This document shows positions 19,799 through 29,415 of a stretch of DNA of 64,000 nucleotides, piece by piece. This stretch comes from CAVWDU01 sp963840725 (GTDB lineage: Bacteria; Pseudomonadota; Gammaproteobacteria; Pseudomonadales; Halieaceae). Both the position numbers and the translations under genes were made by a program. The number at the start of each line of letters is the position of its first letter. Position 1 is the first letter of the stretch. The stretch spans positions 1-64,000 of the forward strand of contig CAWIZY010000008.1 in the NCBI GenBank assembly GCA_963840725.1, read 5' to 3'. The notes beneath the pieces were generated by a model, which saw only the letters and a list, made by a program, of their open reading frames with translations, was not told the DNA's origin and did not search any database.

Positions 19799-20986
19799 GT
19801 GGACGACCAATTCCAGCGCATCTCGCGCCTGCCGCCGTATGTGTTCAACATCATCGGGGAGCTTAAACAGCAAGCGCGTGCTGCCGGCGAAGACATTATC
19901 GACTTCGGGATGGGTAATCCCGATCAGCCGACCCCCCCGCACATTGTCGACAAGTTGGTGGAGACAGCGCGCAGGGGAGACACACATCGCTATTCCCAAT
20001 CCAAGGGTATTCCCCGCTTGCGCAAGGCCATCTGTGACTGGTACGAGCGGCGCTATCAAGTCAACCTGGATCCTGAAACCGAGGCGATAGTCACACTTGG
20101 CTCCAAAGAGGGGCTGGCTCATCTGGCCCTGGCCACGACTGGGCCCGGCGACGCTATTCTGGTTCCCAACCCGTCCTACCCTATCCATCCGTATGGGTTT
20201 GTGATTTCAGGTGCAGACATCCGTCATGTGCCCATGACGGATGAGCTGGATTTTTTCGCGGAACTTGAGAAGGCCATCCACACCAGTTGGCCGCGGCCCA
20301 AGATGCTGGTGCTGAATTTTCCCTCCAACCCCACGGCGCACTGTGTGGAGATCGATTTCTTCGAAAAAGTGATCGCCATCGCCCGGGAGCATGAGATCTG
20401 GGTGGTGCAGGATCTCGCCTACGCGGACCTCTGCTACGATGGCTATGTGGCGCCCAGCATCTTGCAGGTGGACGGTGCTCGAGAGGTCGCGGTAGAGTTC
20501 TTCAGCATGTCCAAGAGTTACAACATGCCCGGGTGGCGTGTGGGTTTTGGTTGCGGCAATAGCCATCTTGTGGGGGCACTGGCGAGAATGAAGTCCTATC
20601 TCGACTACGGCATGTTTACGCCTGTCCAGGTGGCCGCTATAGCTGCTCTGGAGGGTGATCAGGCGTGCGTGAGTGAGATCAACAGCATGTACCGGTCGAG
20701 GCGGGACGTGCTGTGCAGCGGGCTGAATTCTGCAGGGTGGCCGGTTATGCCACCCAGAGCCACGATGTTCGTCTGGGCGCAAATACCCGAACAGTACCGG
20801 CATCTTGGTTCTGTGGAATTCAGTAAAAAATTGCTGAAAGAGGCCAAAGTGGCCGTATCGCCAGGAGTCGGTTTTGGTGAGTATGGGGAAGGCTTCGTGC
20901 GCTTTGGCCTGATCGAGAACCAGCACCGCACGCGACAGGCGATTCGCAATATCCGGCGAATGATAAGAACGGACGGTGCAAACTGA
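19799..20986 (+). CDS. alaC: PLP-dependent aminotransferase, AlaC type
   Basis: A class I aminotransferase of 395 residues, probably glutamate-pyruvate transaminase. Marks are FQRISRLPPYVFNIIGELK at the N-terminus, IDFGMGNPDQPTPPHIVDKL, the PLP Lys in FSMSKSYNMPGWRVGF, and LNFPSNPTAHCVEIDFFEK. The start is a GTG at 19799. It sits 18 bp upstream of hom, an order seen in several gammaproteobacteria, so it may be co-transcribed with threonine synthesis genes. The AlaC assignment rests on family resemblance. Confidence 0.9.
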   Translation: MDDQFQRISRLPPYVFNIIGELKQQARAAGEDIIDFGMGNPDQPTPPHIVDKLVETARRGDTHRYSQSKGIPRLRKAICDWYERRYQVNLDPETEAIVTLGSKEGLAHLALATTGPGDAILVPNPSYPIHPYGFVISGADIRHVPMTDELDFFAELEKAIHTSWPRPKMLVLNFPSNPTAHCVEIDFFEKVIAIAREHEIWVVQDLAYADLCYDGYVAPSILQVDGAREVAVEFFSMSKSYNMPGWRVGFGCGNSHLVGALARMKSYLDYGMFTPVQVAAIAALEGDQACVSEINSMYRSRRDVLCSGLNSAGWPVMPPRATMFVWAQIPEQYRHLGSVEFSKKLLKEAKVAVSPGVGFGEYGEGFVRFGLIENQHRTRQAIRNIRRMIRTDGAN

Positions 20987-21004
20987 GCCGGGCTTGCCGG
21001 GCCA

Positions 21005-22333
21005 ATGGGATCAACAGGTGACAGATTGAAAGCAATAACCGTGGGAATATGTGGACTGGGTACTGTGGGCAGCGGAACCGTTAATCTGCTGTCGCGCAAT
21101 CGCGAGCTGCTGGCCGGTCGCGGCCTGGCACCGCTGGAGGTCTGCCATATCGGAGCGCGCCGGGACAATTCTGCCTGCAATACCGGACAAATCCGGGTTA
21201 GCCGGGATATTTTTGAAGTCGCACGCGACCCGGATGTGCAGGTGCTGGTCGAATTAATTGGTGGCACTACGGTGGCGCGTGAACTGCTGGAAGTGGCTAT
21301 CGTGTCGGGCAAGCATGTGGTGACAGCCAATAAGGCACTGATTGCTGAGTTTGGAAATGAGATTTTCGCACTCGCTGATAAGCATGGCGTCACTGTGCGC
21401 TATGAGGCGGCGGTTGCGGGTGGTATTCCAATCATCAAGGCATTGCGCGAGGGGCTTGCAGGCAATCGCATCGATTGGTTGGCGGGTATCATCAATGGGA
21501 CTGGCAATTTCATCCTCACTGAAATGCGCGACAAGGGCCGTGAGTTCAGTGAAGTGCTGGCGGAAGCGCAGTCGCTGGGCTACGCGGAGGCGGACCCGAC
21601 GTTCGATGTCGAGGGCATTGACGCCGCCCATAAACTTGTCATCCTGGCCTCCCTCGCTTTTGGCATGCCCCTGCGCTTCGACGAAGTTTACACGGAGGGT
21701 ATCACCGGTGTGACACCTCAGGATGTCAGTTATGCACAGGAACTCGGCTACCGGATCAAACATCTGGGGGTGGCGAAACAGCAGCATGACGGTGTGGAGT
21801 TGCGGGTGCATCCGACCTTGATCCCTGAGCAGCACCTCCTCGCCCATGTCGATGGCGTCAAGAATGCGGTTTTGGTGGAAGGCGATGCGGTGGGCCCCAC
21901 TCTGTATTGTGGAGCCGGAGCCGGGGCCAATGCGACGGCCTCGGCGGTGGTGGCCGACCTGGTTGATATTGCCCGTGACCTCAGTGGTGGTCAGCGCCCG
22001 AGGATGCCAGCGCTGGGTGTGGCTGTGAACGCCCTGCGCGATCTGCCGGTGCTCCCCATGGAAGCGGTCAGGACGGCCTGGTATCTGCGCATGGATGTTG
22101 AAGACCGCCCAGGTGCCATGTCCGCTATTGCCAGTGTCTTTAGCGAGCGTGATATCAGCATCGAGGCATTAATTCAGAAAGCACCGCTTGGTGGCGCAAA
22201 GCAGGTTCCGGTTGTTGTGCTGACAGACATCGAAGCCCAGAGCCGATTGGATTCAGCCGTGCAGGCTCTTGCGGCGCTGGATACGGTCAGTAGCGACATT
22301 GCGCGCATCAGGGTGGAGACGCTCGAAGAATGA
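21005..22333 (+). CDS. hom: Homoserine dehydrogenase
   Basis: Reduces aspartate semialdehyde to homoserine in Thr/Met synthesis. The NAD(P)-binding motif is GICGLGTVGSGTVNLL and the catalytic domain has AAVAGGIPIIKALREGLAGN and GIINGTGNFILTEM. A C-terminal ACT domain (RMDVEDRPGAMSAIASVFSE) implies feedback regulation by threonine. The ATG at 21005 gives 442 residues; a TTG at 21026 is possible and gives a start closer to the NAD-binding strand. The gene is followed by thrC after 25 bp. Confidence 0.96.
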   Translation: MGSTGDRLKAITVGICGLGTVGSGTVNLLSRNRELLAGRGLAPLEVCHIGARRDNSACNTGQIRVSRDIFEVARDPDVQVLVELIGGTTVARELLEVAIVSGKHVVTANKALIAEFGNEIFALADKHGVTVRYEAAVAGGIPIIKALREGLAGNRIDWLAGIINGTGNFILTEMRDKGREFSEVLAEAQSLGYAEADPTFDVEGIDAAHKLVILASLAFGMPLRFDEVYTEGITGVTPQDVSYAQELGYRIKHLGVAKQQHDGVELRVHPTLIPEQHLLAHVDGVKNAVLVEGDAVGPTLYCGAGAGANATASAVVADLVDIARDLSGGQRPRMPALGVAVNALRDLPVLPMEAVRTAWYLRMDVEDRPGAMSAIASVFSERDISIEALIQKAPLGGAKQVPVVVLTDIEAQSRLDSAVQALAALDTVSSDIARIRVETLEE

Positions 22334-22358
22334 TGGGCGACAGGAAAGGGCGATAGCG

Positions 22359-23764
22359 ATGGATAAAGTGGCGTATATCAGCACCCGGGGTGGTGCTCCG
22401 GCGCTCGATTTTGAGCAGGTACTGCTGACCGGGTTGGCGCCTGATGGCGGGCTCTATGTGCCTGACAGGTTGCCGGTTTTCAGCCCCGATGAGATTGCCG
22501 CTATGGCATCATTGAGCTACCCGGAGCTGGCTCACAGAATTATCGCGCCGTTCGTTGCGGGCACCATACCGGGTGATGATCTGGCCAGATTAGTGACCGA
22601 GACTTACGCGGAATTTCGCCACCCGGCGGTTGCCCCGTTGGTTCAGCTACAGGCCAACCAGTGGGTTCTGGAGCTCTTTCACGGCCCCACCCTGGCGTTC
22701 AAGGACTTTGCCCTGCAGTTGCTGGGCCGACTGCTCGATTACGTGCTGGAGCGGCGTCAGCAGAAGGTCGTGATTATGGGCGCGACATCGGGGATACGGG
22801 TTCTGCAGCGATTGAGGGCTGCCGCCACTGCCGCAACATTGATATCTTTATCCTGCACCCCCACCAGCGGGTCTCCGAAGTCCAGCGTCGCCAGATGACA
22901 ACGGTCCGCGCCGCCAATATTCACAATTTTGCTGTGCAGGGGAATTTTGACGATTGCCAGGCAATGGTGAAGTCGAGTTTCATCGACCAGGGTTTTCTGC
23001 CTGCAGGGCGCTCTCTGGTCGCAGTTAATTCGATCAACTGGGCGCGAATCATGGCGCAGATTGTGTACTATTTTTATGCCGCCGTGGCACTGGGATCGCC
23101 GGCTCGACCAATGGCATTTTCCGTTCCAACCGGCAATTTTGGCGATATTTTTGCAGGTTACCTGGCCCGAAAAATGGGCCTGCCCATAGAGCGTCTGATT
23201 ATTGCGACCAACCAGAATGATGTGCTGCACCGGGCTCTCACTGAGGGCACCTATGGTCGTCAACCGCTGTTGCACAGTCTCTCACCGAGCATGGATATTT
23301 CTGTTTCGAGCAACTTCGAACGTCTGCTGTTTGACCTCTATCAGCGCGATGGGGCGGCCATCAAGGATCTCATGGACTGTTTTGACCAGGGCGATATCGC
23401 GTTTTCTGATGCGGCTATGGCCGGGGCAAGGGCTGTATTCAGTAGTCATCGCGTGAACGAAGATGAGACCCGGGCACAGATTGCTGCGACCTGGGAGTCC
23501 TGCGAGTATCTGCTTGATCCGCACAGTGCCATCGCGGTGCATGCGGCAATGCGCGCCGGTTTACCAGCAGAATTGCCTGTAGTCAGCCTCGCGACAGCCC
23601 ATCCCGCCAAATTTCCAGATGCCATTCAGGCCGCCGGGCTTGCGGTCGAGCCTGCATTGCCCGCTCATCTGGCGGATCTGTTCCAGCGCGAGGAGCGGCT
23701 CGAAGTGCTGCCCCGTGAACTGGCAGCAGTGCAAGCCCGGATGGCGGCGAGCCTCAGCGCCTGA
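22359..23764 (+). CDS. thrC: Threonine synthase (one frameshift)
   Basis: Converts O-phosphohomoserine to threonine. MDKVAYISTRGGAPALDFEQ is the N-terminus, and the PLP Lys lies in LFHGPTLAFKDFALQLLG. A frame change near 22790, in GATSGDTGSAAIEG, joins ORF 22269-22898 to ORF 22661-23764. The second part contains FSVPTGNFGDIFAGYLARKM, another PLP-binding block. Total about 468 residues, normal. An indel in a biosynthetic gene with intact flanks points to sequence error. Confidence 0.94.
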
Positions 23765-23783
23765 TGCCAGCCGTTTGGCGAGC

Positions 23784-25517
23784 GTGACCAAAACCATACG
23801 CCGGCGTGCGGCCGGGGACCAGCGGCTGCTGAGCGACAGCGGTCTCCACCCCTTGCTGGCGCGCATTTACGCCGGGCGTGGCATTCGCAGCGCCGCGGAC
23901 CTCACCCTGGATTTTGCCCGACTCCTGCCACCAGCGGACCTCAAAAACGCGCGGGCAGCAGCGGTGCGACTAGCCGATGCCCTGGCGTCTGATGAACGCA
24001 TCCTGGTGGTGGGTGATTTTGATGCCGATGGTGCTACCAGCACTGCGCTGCTGGTGTCCGCTCTGCGGGAGTTTGGGGCGCATCAGGTCGACTATCTGGT
24101 GCCTAACCGGTTCGAGTACGGGTACGGGCTCACCCCGGGCATTGTTGGACTGGCAGGACAATTTCAGCCACAGTTGATCATCACTGTGGATAACGGGATT
24201 TCCAGTCTCGAGGGTGTCTCCGCTGCACGGGCCGCGGGGATTGCCACCTTGATTACAGATCACCACCTGCCCGGAGATACGCTGCCTGATGCCGACCTGA
24301 TCGTGAACCCCAGTCAACCCGGCTGTCAATTTGGCAGCAAGAATCTGGCGGGTGTTGGGGTGATCTTTTATGTCATGCTCGCCCTGCGAGCTGAGCTACG
24401 CGAGCGCCGCTGGTTCGCCCAGAGGGGGTTTGCGGAGCCCCGGCTGGCGGATTATCTTGACCTGGTCGCACTGGGCACAGTGGCCGACGTGGTGCCCCTG
24501 GACCGCAACAACCGCATTCTGGTCGCCGGCGGGCTGCAGCAGATACGCTCTGGCCGCGCCAGGCCCGGTATCCGGGCACTGCTGCAAGTGGCTTCCCGCA
24601 ATCCGGCCACAGCGGTCGCCGCAGACCTGGGCTTCAGCGTGGGTCCGCGGTTGAATGCGGCGGGTCGGCTCGATGACATGTCAATCGGCATTGAATGCCT
24701 GCTCAGCGAAGACAGCGGCCGCGCGATGACCTTTGCCACCCAACTGCACGACCTGAACAGTCAGCGCAAGGACATTGAGAAAGCGATGCAGCAGCAGGCC
24801 GCTGTGGCGTTGGCTGGCCTGCAGCTGGATGATCCTGAATCCCTGCCCCCGGCGGTCGTTTTGTATCAATCCGGTTGGCACCAGGGAGTGGTGGGGATTC
24901 TGGCCTCGCGGGTCAAGGATCGCCTGCACCGGCCCACGATTGCCTTTGCTGATGGCGAGGGGGGGGAACTCAAGGGCTCAGCGCGGTCGATTCCAGGTGT
25001 GCACATACGCGATGTTCTCGACACTGTAGCCAGCGGACATCCCGGGCTGTTGGAGAAATTCGGGGGTCACGCCATGGCGGCGGGCCTCAGCCTTGAGCGC
25101 AATCGCCTTGAGGAGTTTGAGCAGGCCTTTCTCGGTGTTGTTACGCAGCAGCTGCGGACCACTGATCTGCAGGCGGTGATCGAGTCTGATGGTGAACTGT
25201 CGGCGGTAGATTTCCACCTGGATCTGGCGAGCGCCTTGCGTTACGCCGGACCCTGGGGGCAGCAGTTCCCGGAGCCGATATTCGATGGTCGGTTTCACTT
25301 ACTGCAGCAGCGTCTGGTCGGCGGCCATCATTTAAAAATGGTGCTGACGCCCCTCGACAGCGAGCTGTGTGTCGATGCGATTGCGTTCAATATCGATCCC
25401 GGTGAGTGGCCTGACCCCTCGGTAAATCAGGTCGATCTCGCCTACCGCCTGGATATCAACGAATACCGTGGCCGTCGGTCTCTGCAACTATTGGTCGAGC
25501 AACTGGCTCCCGTCTAG
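23784..25517 (+). CDS. recJ: Single-stranded-DNA-specific exonuclease RecJ
   Basis: 5'-3' ssDNA exonuclease of recombination and mismatch repair. The DHH family motifs are VVGDFDADGATSTALLV (near residue 78), ITVDNGISSLEGV, LITDHHLPGD, and the DHHA1 region with GGHAMAAGLSLERNRLEEF. I choose the GTG at 23784 (577 residues, the usual size) or the TTG at 23775; the longer upstream ORF overlaps thrC and is not needed. The order thrC-recJ-prfB-lysS is ancestral, but here accessory genes separate recJ from prfB. Confidence 0.95.
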   Translation: MTKTIRRRAAGDQRLLSDSGLHPLLARIYAGRGIRSAADLTLDFARLLPPADLKNARAAAVRLADALASDERILVVGDFDADGATSTALLVSALREFGAHQVDYLVPNRFEYGYGLTPGIVGLAGQFQPQLIITVDNGISSLEGVSAARAAGIATLITDHHLPGDTLPDADLIVNPSQPGCQFGSKNLAGVGVIFYVMLALRAELRERRWFAQRGFAEPRLADYLDLVALGTVADVVPLDRNNRILVAGGLQQIRSGRARPGIRALLQVASRNPATAVAADLGFSVGPRLNAAGRLDDMSIGIECLLSEDSGRAMTFATQLHDLNSQRKDIEKAMQQQAAVALAGLQLDDPESLPPAVVLYQSGWHQGVVGILASRVKDRLHRPTIAFADGEGGELKGSARSIPGVHIRDVLDTVASGHPGLLEKFGGHAMAAGLSLERNRLEEFEQAFLGVVTQQLRTTDLQAVIESDGELSAVDFHLDLASALRYAGPWGQQFPEPIFDGRFHLLQQRLVGGHHLKMVLTPLDSELCVDAIAFNIDPGEWPDPSVNQVDLAYRLDINEYRGRRSLQLLVEQLAPV

Positions 25518-25864
25518 CGCAACCGATCCGGGGCACAGAGCACACCGTGGTCGGTTTGCGCCCTTGCCACCACAAGTGACCGTGTGAGGAATGTCTCGTT
25601 TTTGTTGTCGAATGCATATCTTTGTGGCGGCTTTTGGACGGATCACTTATCATCAGCTCGCATTGCTCAGGTAGTATAGGGCGCCCCAGGTGGCTGGTGA
25701 CAAAGTCAGTGGTCGTCAGTTTCGACGCTCGGGCAGGTACGCGATATTTATGAGAGTCACCGCCCCCCCGCCTGAGGGTTTTGGTCATCCTCGGGGATAT
25801 TGCCGCACCATAGCCGAAGACGGTTGCAACAGCGGCTACCTTCATTAGCGTAACAGGTGAATAC
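25518..25864. other. Intergenic between recJ and the arylsulfotransferase-like gene
   Basis: No gene recognised in 347 bp. A 129-codon minus ORF here has no recognisable domain and overlaps the end of recJ. A TAGTAT box near 25674 could belong to a plus-strand promoter for the gene at 25865. It marks the left edge of a 5-kb insert (25.5-30.6 kb) between recJ and prfB, genes that are usually adjacent. Confidence 0.4.
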
Positions 25865-27164
25865 TTGAAACTCGACGCAGCTAAACTTGTGCCAGGACTC
25901 TCAGCCTTGTTCCTGCTCGGCTGTTTGGTATTTGCTTACGGCGTAGCAGTTGGTAAGTACCAGGTGTGGCCTTGGAAACCACTGGAGCAGGCCAAAGACG
26001 TATTCGACTCCTACCGCAAGTACGGGCGTGTCGTCCCGGCATCCAATCTGTTCAACGAGGCACCGGCCGACGCCGCTCGCACGGCCTTTCGCATCTATCA
26101 ACCAGAGGCCATGGCAGGTGGACAGTATGTTTTTGTAGGTTGGAATGACGAAGTAAATCGCTTTTCAGCCTGGTTGTTCGACAGTGAAGGCAACAAGCAG
26201 CATAGCTGGCTGTGGGATTATGACGAGCTCGACAATGATGGAGACGGACCACGCAATGGCTCGACGATGCCGCACGCCTTTGCAGTCTTGCCGGACGGCA
26301 GTGCACTGGTAAGTTTCGACAAAGGTGATGTCATGGCGCGGATAGACGCCTGTGGCAAGCCCGTATGGCGAGCCAAAGGCATCTATCACCACTCGCTGGA
26401 CCTCGCTGATGATGGCACCGCCTGGACATGGCGGGGCGGCGGCAATGCTACCTGGGGGCCTTACGACTACCCTGGTGAACTTTGACCCCCAGAGCGGGGA
26501 GGTGCTTCAGGAGTACGGCCTGATCGAAGATATTATCGGACGCGATGGTGACCTGGCGAGGCTATTCTCGGTCCGTTCTGATCAGGCTTTTGCCTCCGGG
26601 GACGGCGATAATAGTTTTATGAATCGCTATGACTATTTTCACCCCAATGACCTCGAGGTTCTCTCGACCACGATGGCCGAAGCGTTCCCCGGCTTTGAAG
26701 CGGGTGACCTGCTCATGAGTTTCCGCAATCTGAGTCTGGTAGTGGTTATGGACTCGACACTCAAGGAAGTGAAGTGGTCTCGCCGTGGACCATGGCAAAA
26801 ACAGCATGACCCGGACTTTCGCTTTGACGGGAAAATTTCTGTTTACGATAACAATACACCTATCGGCCGGTCAGAGATTCTCGTTGTCGACCCTGATTCC
26901 GGCGTGGTGAAAAATGAATTGGGGGGCGGAGAACTGACATTTTTCTCCGGCGCAATGGGAAAACACCAATATCTGCCCAATGGTAACGTATTGATTACCG
27001 TGCCAGCTGAGGGGCGAGTGCTTGAGAGTGATCCTGGCGGTGATAAGGTTATGGAATTCAATAACCTGGTGCCAGGGCTGGCAAAGCTTAACGCCCATGT
27101 TCAAAATGGTATCTGGCTGCCTGCTGACTACTTTAACGCTGCGCCAGGCTGTCCTCTCCAGTAA
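25865..27164 (+). CDS. Arylsulfotransferase (ASST)-like protein (one frameshift)
   Basis: About 433 residues once a frame change near 26455 is applied. An N-terminal membrane anchor or uncleaved signal (residues 10-30, LSALFLLGCLVFAYGVAVG) is followed by a beta-propeller-like region with PHAFAVLPDGSALVSF, YHHSLDLADDGTAWTW and MGKHQYLPNGNVLITVPAEG, repeats typical of PAPS-independent arylsulfotransferases. The start codon is TTG at 25865. It heads a cluster with two small membrane proteins and a sulfotransferase. The reaction is inferred from family only; several family members have no known substrate. Confidence 0.7.
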
Positions 27165-27183
27165 TCTTAAAGGGTATATCTTT

Positions 27184-27471
27184 ATGCGTTTTTTAACAGT
27201 TCCAACTACAGTATTGCTTGGTTTTCTGGCTGTGCCTGCGCAGGCCTATGTAGGACCCGGTTTGGGCCTGGGTGCGATAGGCGCTTTTTTCGGTATTCTG
27301 TTTGCTGTTTTCCTGGCTGTCGTCGGGATATTCTGGTATCCGCTAAAGCGCCTGTTTACGGGTCGCGGCAAAGAAGAAACGGCAGAGCAAGAAGCATCTG
27401 GCATGGCCGAGGAAGTTGCAGACCCAGCCGCGGCAACTGGCACTCTGAAAAAAGAGGCGGATAGTCCGTGA
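27184..27471 (+). CDS. Small membrane protein (95 aa), function unknown
   Basis: A signal-like helix (MRFLTVPTTVLLGFLAVPAQA) is followed by YVGPGLGLGAIGAFFG, a second helix (GILFAVFLAVVGIFWYPL) and a charged Glu/Ala-rich tail. The GPGLGLGAIG motif occurs in short proteins next to sulfotransferase or glycan genes, but I know no function. The stop overlaps the next start by 4 bp (GTGA), so it is coupled to the next gene. Confidence 0.7.
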   Translation: MRFLTVPTTVLLGFLAVPAQAYVGPGLGLGAIGAFFGILFAVFLAVVGIFWYPLKRLFTGRGKEETAEQEASGMAEEVADPAAATGTLKKEADSP

Positions 27472-27920
27472 GCTATGTGGCGCTTGCCGCACTCTGTGTT
27501 CTTTTCATCGAAATGTTTATTTTGCTCGGGGTGCGACGGCGCATAGACAGTATTTTTTCGGTCTCCCGAGAGGCCACTCAAACCATGATGTCCTCCGAGT
27601 TGACGGACCGGCAAAAGGAAGTCGCAGTGCGCAAGCAGTCCTTGGCGCTGTTCAAGGCGACACTCGCATTTATTCTGTTGTTTGCGCTCATGGGTGCAGT
27701 GCTTTACGGTTTCTTTGCGGCATTTATTTACTTCTTTCCGGCCTCTGAGGAGGCGTTGGTTGCGGATCTGGTGTCTCCGACCGTGATTCTGTTGATGACG
27801 ATTGGGGCAATCGGTTATGTCTGGTTCACGGAAAACCCTCTCACAGCGACTATAGCTGGCTGGACCGTACCCTGCACCACTTGGCTTTCAGGGTCCCGGG
27901 TCTGCAAGGTATCCTGGTAG
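27468..27920 (+). CDS. Membrane protein of unknown function, possibly fused to the sulfotransferase
   Basis: Begins with one helix (YVALAALCVLFIEMFILLGV), then a charged segment, then two more helices (ATLAFILLFALMGAVLYGF and LVSPTVILLMTIGAIGYVW). The start is GTG at 27468, overlapping the previous gene. After about residue 118 the sequence looks unnatural, while the frame of the downstream sulfotransferase reads HSDYSWLDRTLHHLAFRVPG there. An indel near 27835 could therefore join the two genes into one membrane-anchored sulfotransferase, or the genes may simply overlap. Confidence 0.55.
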   Translation: MSYVALAALCVLFIEMFILLGVRRRIDSIFSVSREATQTMMSSELTDRQKEVAVRKQSLALFKATLAFILLFALMGAVLYGFFAAFIYFFPASEEALVADLVSPTVILLMTIGAIGYVWFTENPLTATIAGWTVPCTTWLSGSRVCKVSW

Positions 27921-28945
27921 ACCTCGAGAATGACATCTACCGCAAACGGCTGGCGGCCGCCGGCAGCCAGTCGGCGGTATTTGTTACCGGCCTGCCTCGC
28001 AGTGGTACCACGCTCTTGCTCAATCTGCTTTATCAGACTGGAGAATTCACTACATTCACCTATCGACAAATGCCGTTCCTGCAAATTCCTCTGCTCTGGG
28101 ATCGAATGTCCTCACCGTTCCAGCAGCAAGCCGTGGAACGTGAGCGGGCCCACGGCGACAATGTCACTGTATCCTTTGACAGCCCGGAAGCCTTTGAAGA
28201 AGCAATCTGGCTGGCCTTTATGCGCGAGCAAATTGAAGCAGAGGACTACCTGAGGCCATTGGGCGGTGACGACTATTCCCCGGCTTTGGCCAAGGCCCTG
28301 CGCCAGACCATTACCAAACTCGGAATACTTGCCTCGACGCCGTCCGTCCAGGGTGCTGCGCCGCTTCGCTATCTGTCCAAAAACAATGCGAATGTTTCTC
28401 GGTTGGCCGCATTGAGGCGTCTGTTTCCGGAGGCGGTGATTTTTGTACCATTTCGAACGCCGGCTGCCCATGTTGCGTCATTAATGCAGCAGCACCAGCG
28501 GTTTCTTGCTCAGCATCAGGACGATGCTTTTTCAGCGAACTATATGCGGTGGCTGGGCCATTTCGAGTTCGGTGGTAATCTCAAGCCCATTAACTTCGGG
28601 AACTGGCTCAATGGCCGCAAGATCGACCCGACTGCTGTGGATCAGGACTTTTGGCTGGAGTACTGGATTAGCGCGTACCAGTATGTGCTGGACCAGACCG
28701 CTGCAGGCCCGATTTTGGTCGATTTCGATGGCTTGCTGGTCAATGGCAGTGCGGCACTGGGCGACATCGCCAGTAAAGCCGGGCTCTCAGCACCTGCAGA
28801 CTTTGTAACCGGTGCTGGAACCCTGCGATCACCGACTACACGACCACTTTCAGCTGATGGCTTTTCATCAGGTCTCTGGCGGCAGGCCCAGGACTTACAT
28901 CAGCGCCTGGTGGCGTTAGCGAGCTCAAACCCTACATTGCCTTGA
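27881..28945 (+). CDS. Sulfotransferase family protein
   Basis: PAPS-type sulfotransferase of at least 354 residues. The 5'-phosphosulfate loop is FVTGLPRSGTTLLLNLLYQ near residue 36, and the 3'-phosphate block is VIFVPFRTPAAHVASLMQQH near residue 190. The TTG at 27881 is the formal start, but in-frame coding sequence continues upstream (DYSWLDRTLHHL), so the true start is earlier or the gene is fused to the preceding one. It ends at 28945, inside the -35 element of the next promoter. Acceptor unknown; the arylsulfotransferase-like gene nearby suggests a joint pathway. Confidence 0.8.
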   Translation: MAFRVPGLQGILVDLENDIYRKRLAAAGSQSAVFVTGLPRSGTTLLLNLLYQTGEFTTFTYRQMPFLQIPLLWDRMSSPFQQQAVERERAHGDNVTVSFDSPEAFEEAIWLAFMREQIEAEDYLRPLGGDDYSPALAKALRQTITKLGILASTPSVQGAAPLRYLSKNNANVSRLAALRRLFPEAVIFVPFRTPAAHVASLMQQHQRFLAQHQDDAFSANYMRWLGHFEFGGNLKPINFGNWLNGRKIDPTAVDQDFWLEYWISAYQYVLDQTAAGPILVDFDGLLVNGSAALGDIASKAGLSAPADFVTGAGTLRSPTTRPLSADGFSSGLWRQAQDLHQRLVALASSNPTLP

Positions 28946-28972
28946 CCTTCCAGTCACTGTAAGGTTTACGGT
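28942..28972 (+). promoter_or_regulatory. MerR-type promoter with 19-bp spacer and dyad operator
   Basis: TTGACC (28942-28947) and TACGGT (28967-28972) are separated by 19 bp, the elongated spacing typical of MerR-family targets. The spacer carries the dyad ACCTTCCAG-TCA-CTGTAAGGT, with arms matching at 8 of 9 positions. This resembles CueR-type operators. It lies just before the merR gene, so the regulator probably controls itself and the permease. Confidence 0.8.
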
Positions 28973-28998
28973 GGGTGTTCGTAATGGTGGAGGTAGGT

Positions 28999-29415
28999 AT
29001 GAATATCTCGGAAGCTGCCCGTCATAGTGGGCTCAGCGCCAAGACTGTACGTTATTACGAGCAGATTGGCCTCATCGGTCCGGCTAGCCGGGGCGAAAAT
29101 GGTTACCGGCAGTATGATGGCAAGGCAGTGAGAGAACTGCAGTTCCTTGCCCGGTCACGGGATGTCGGTTTTGACCTCGACGAATGTCGGGAACTGTTGC
29201 GACTGCACCGCGACGCGGGAAGACAAAGCCGCCATGCCCGAGCGCTGGTGATAGAGAAGTCCCATCAGCTGCAGCAGCGGATCAACCGCCTGCAGACCAT
29301 GCAGCAGGTGCTGTTGGCAATGGCTGATCAATGCAATGGCGACGAGGGGCCCGATTGCGCCATCCTGGACGGCCTCGGCAGCACAGAGCGGCCTGCTGCG
29401 GAGTCTGCGAAATGA
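28999..29415 (+). CDS. MerR-family metal-responsive regulator (CueR-like)
   Basis: A winged-helix N-terminus (MNISEAARHSGLSAKTVRYY, then EQIGLI and NGYRQY) is followed by a long dimerisation helix and a C-terminal metal-site segment with two cysteines (DQCNGDEGPDCAILDGL), the spacing of Cu(I)-sensing CueR-like proteins. The length is 138 residues. I take the ATG at 28999, which has GGAGGT nine bases before it; the ATG at 28984 is too close to the predicted transcript start. The gene overlaps the permease start by 4 bp (ATGA). Confidence 0.9.
   Translation: MNISEAARHSGLSAKTVRYYEQIGLIGPASRGENGYRQYDGKAVRELQFLARSRDVGFDLDECRELLRLHRDAGRQSRHARALVIEKSHQLQQRINRLQTMQQVLLAMADQCNGDEGPDCAILDGLGSTERPAAESAK

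Noticed and set aside
18844..19896. 350-codon minus-strand ORF
   Set aside because: Antisense to dsbC, which has a signal peptide and an active site.
25456..25845. 129-codon minus-strand ORF between recJ and the arylsulfotransferase-like gene
   Set aside because: No domain, overlaps the end of recJ, basic random-looking composition.
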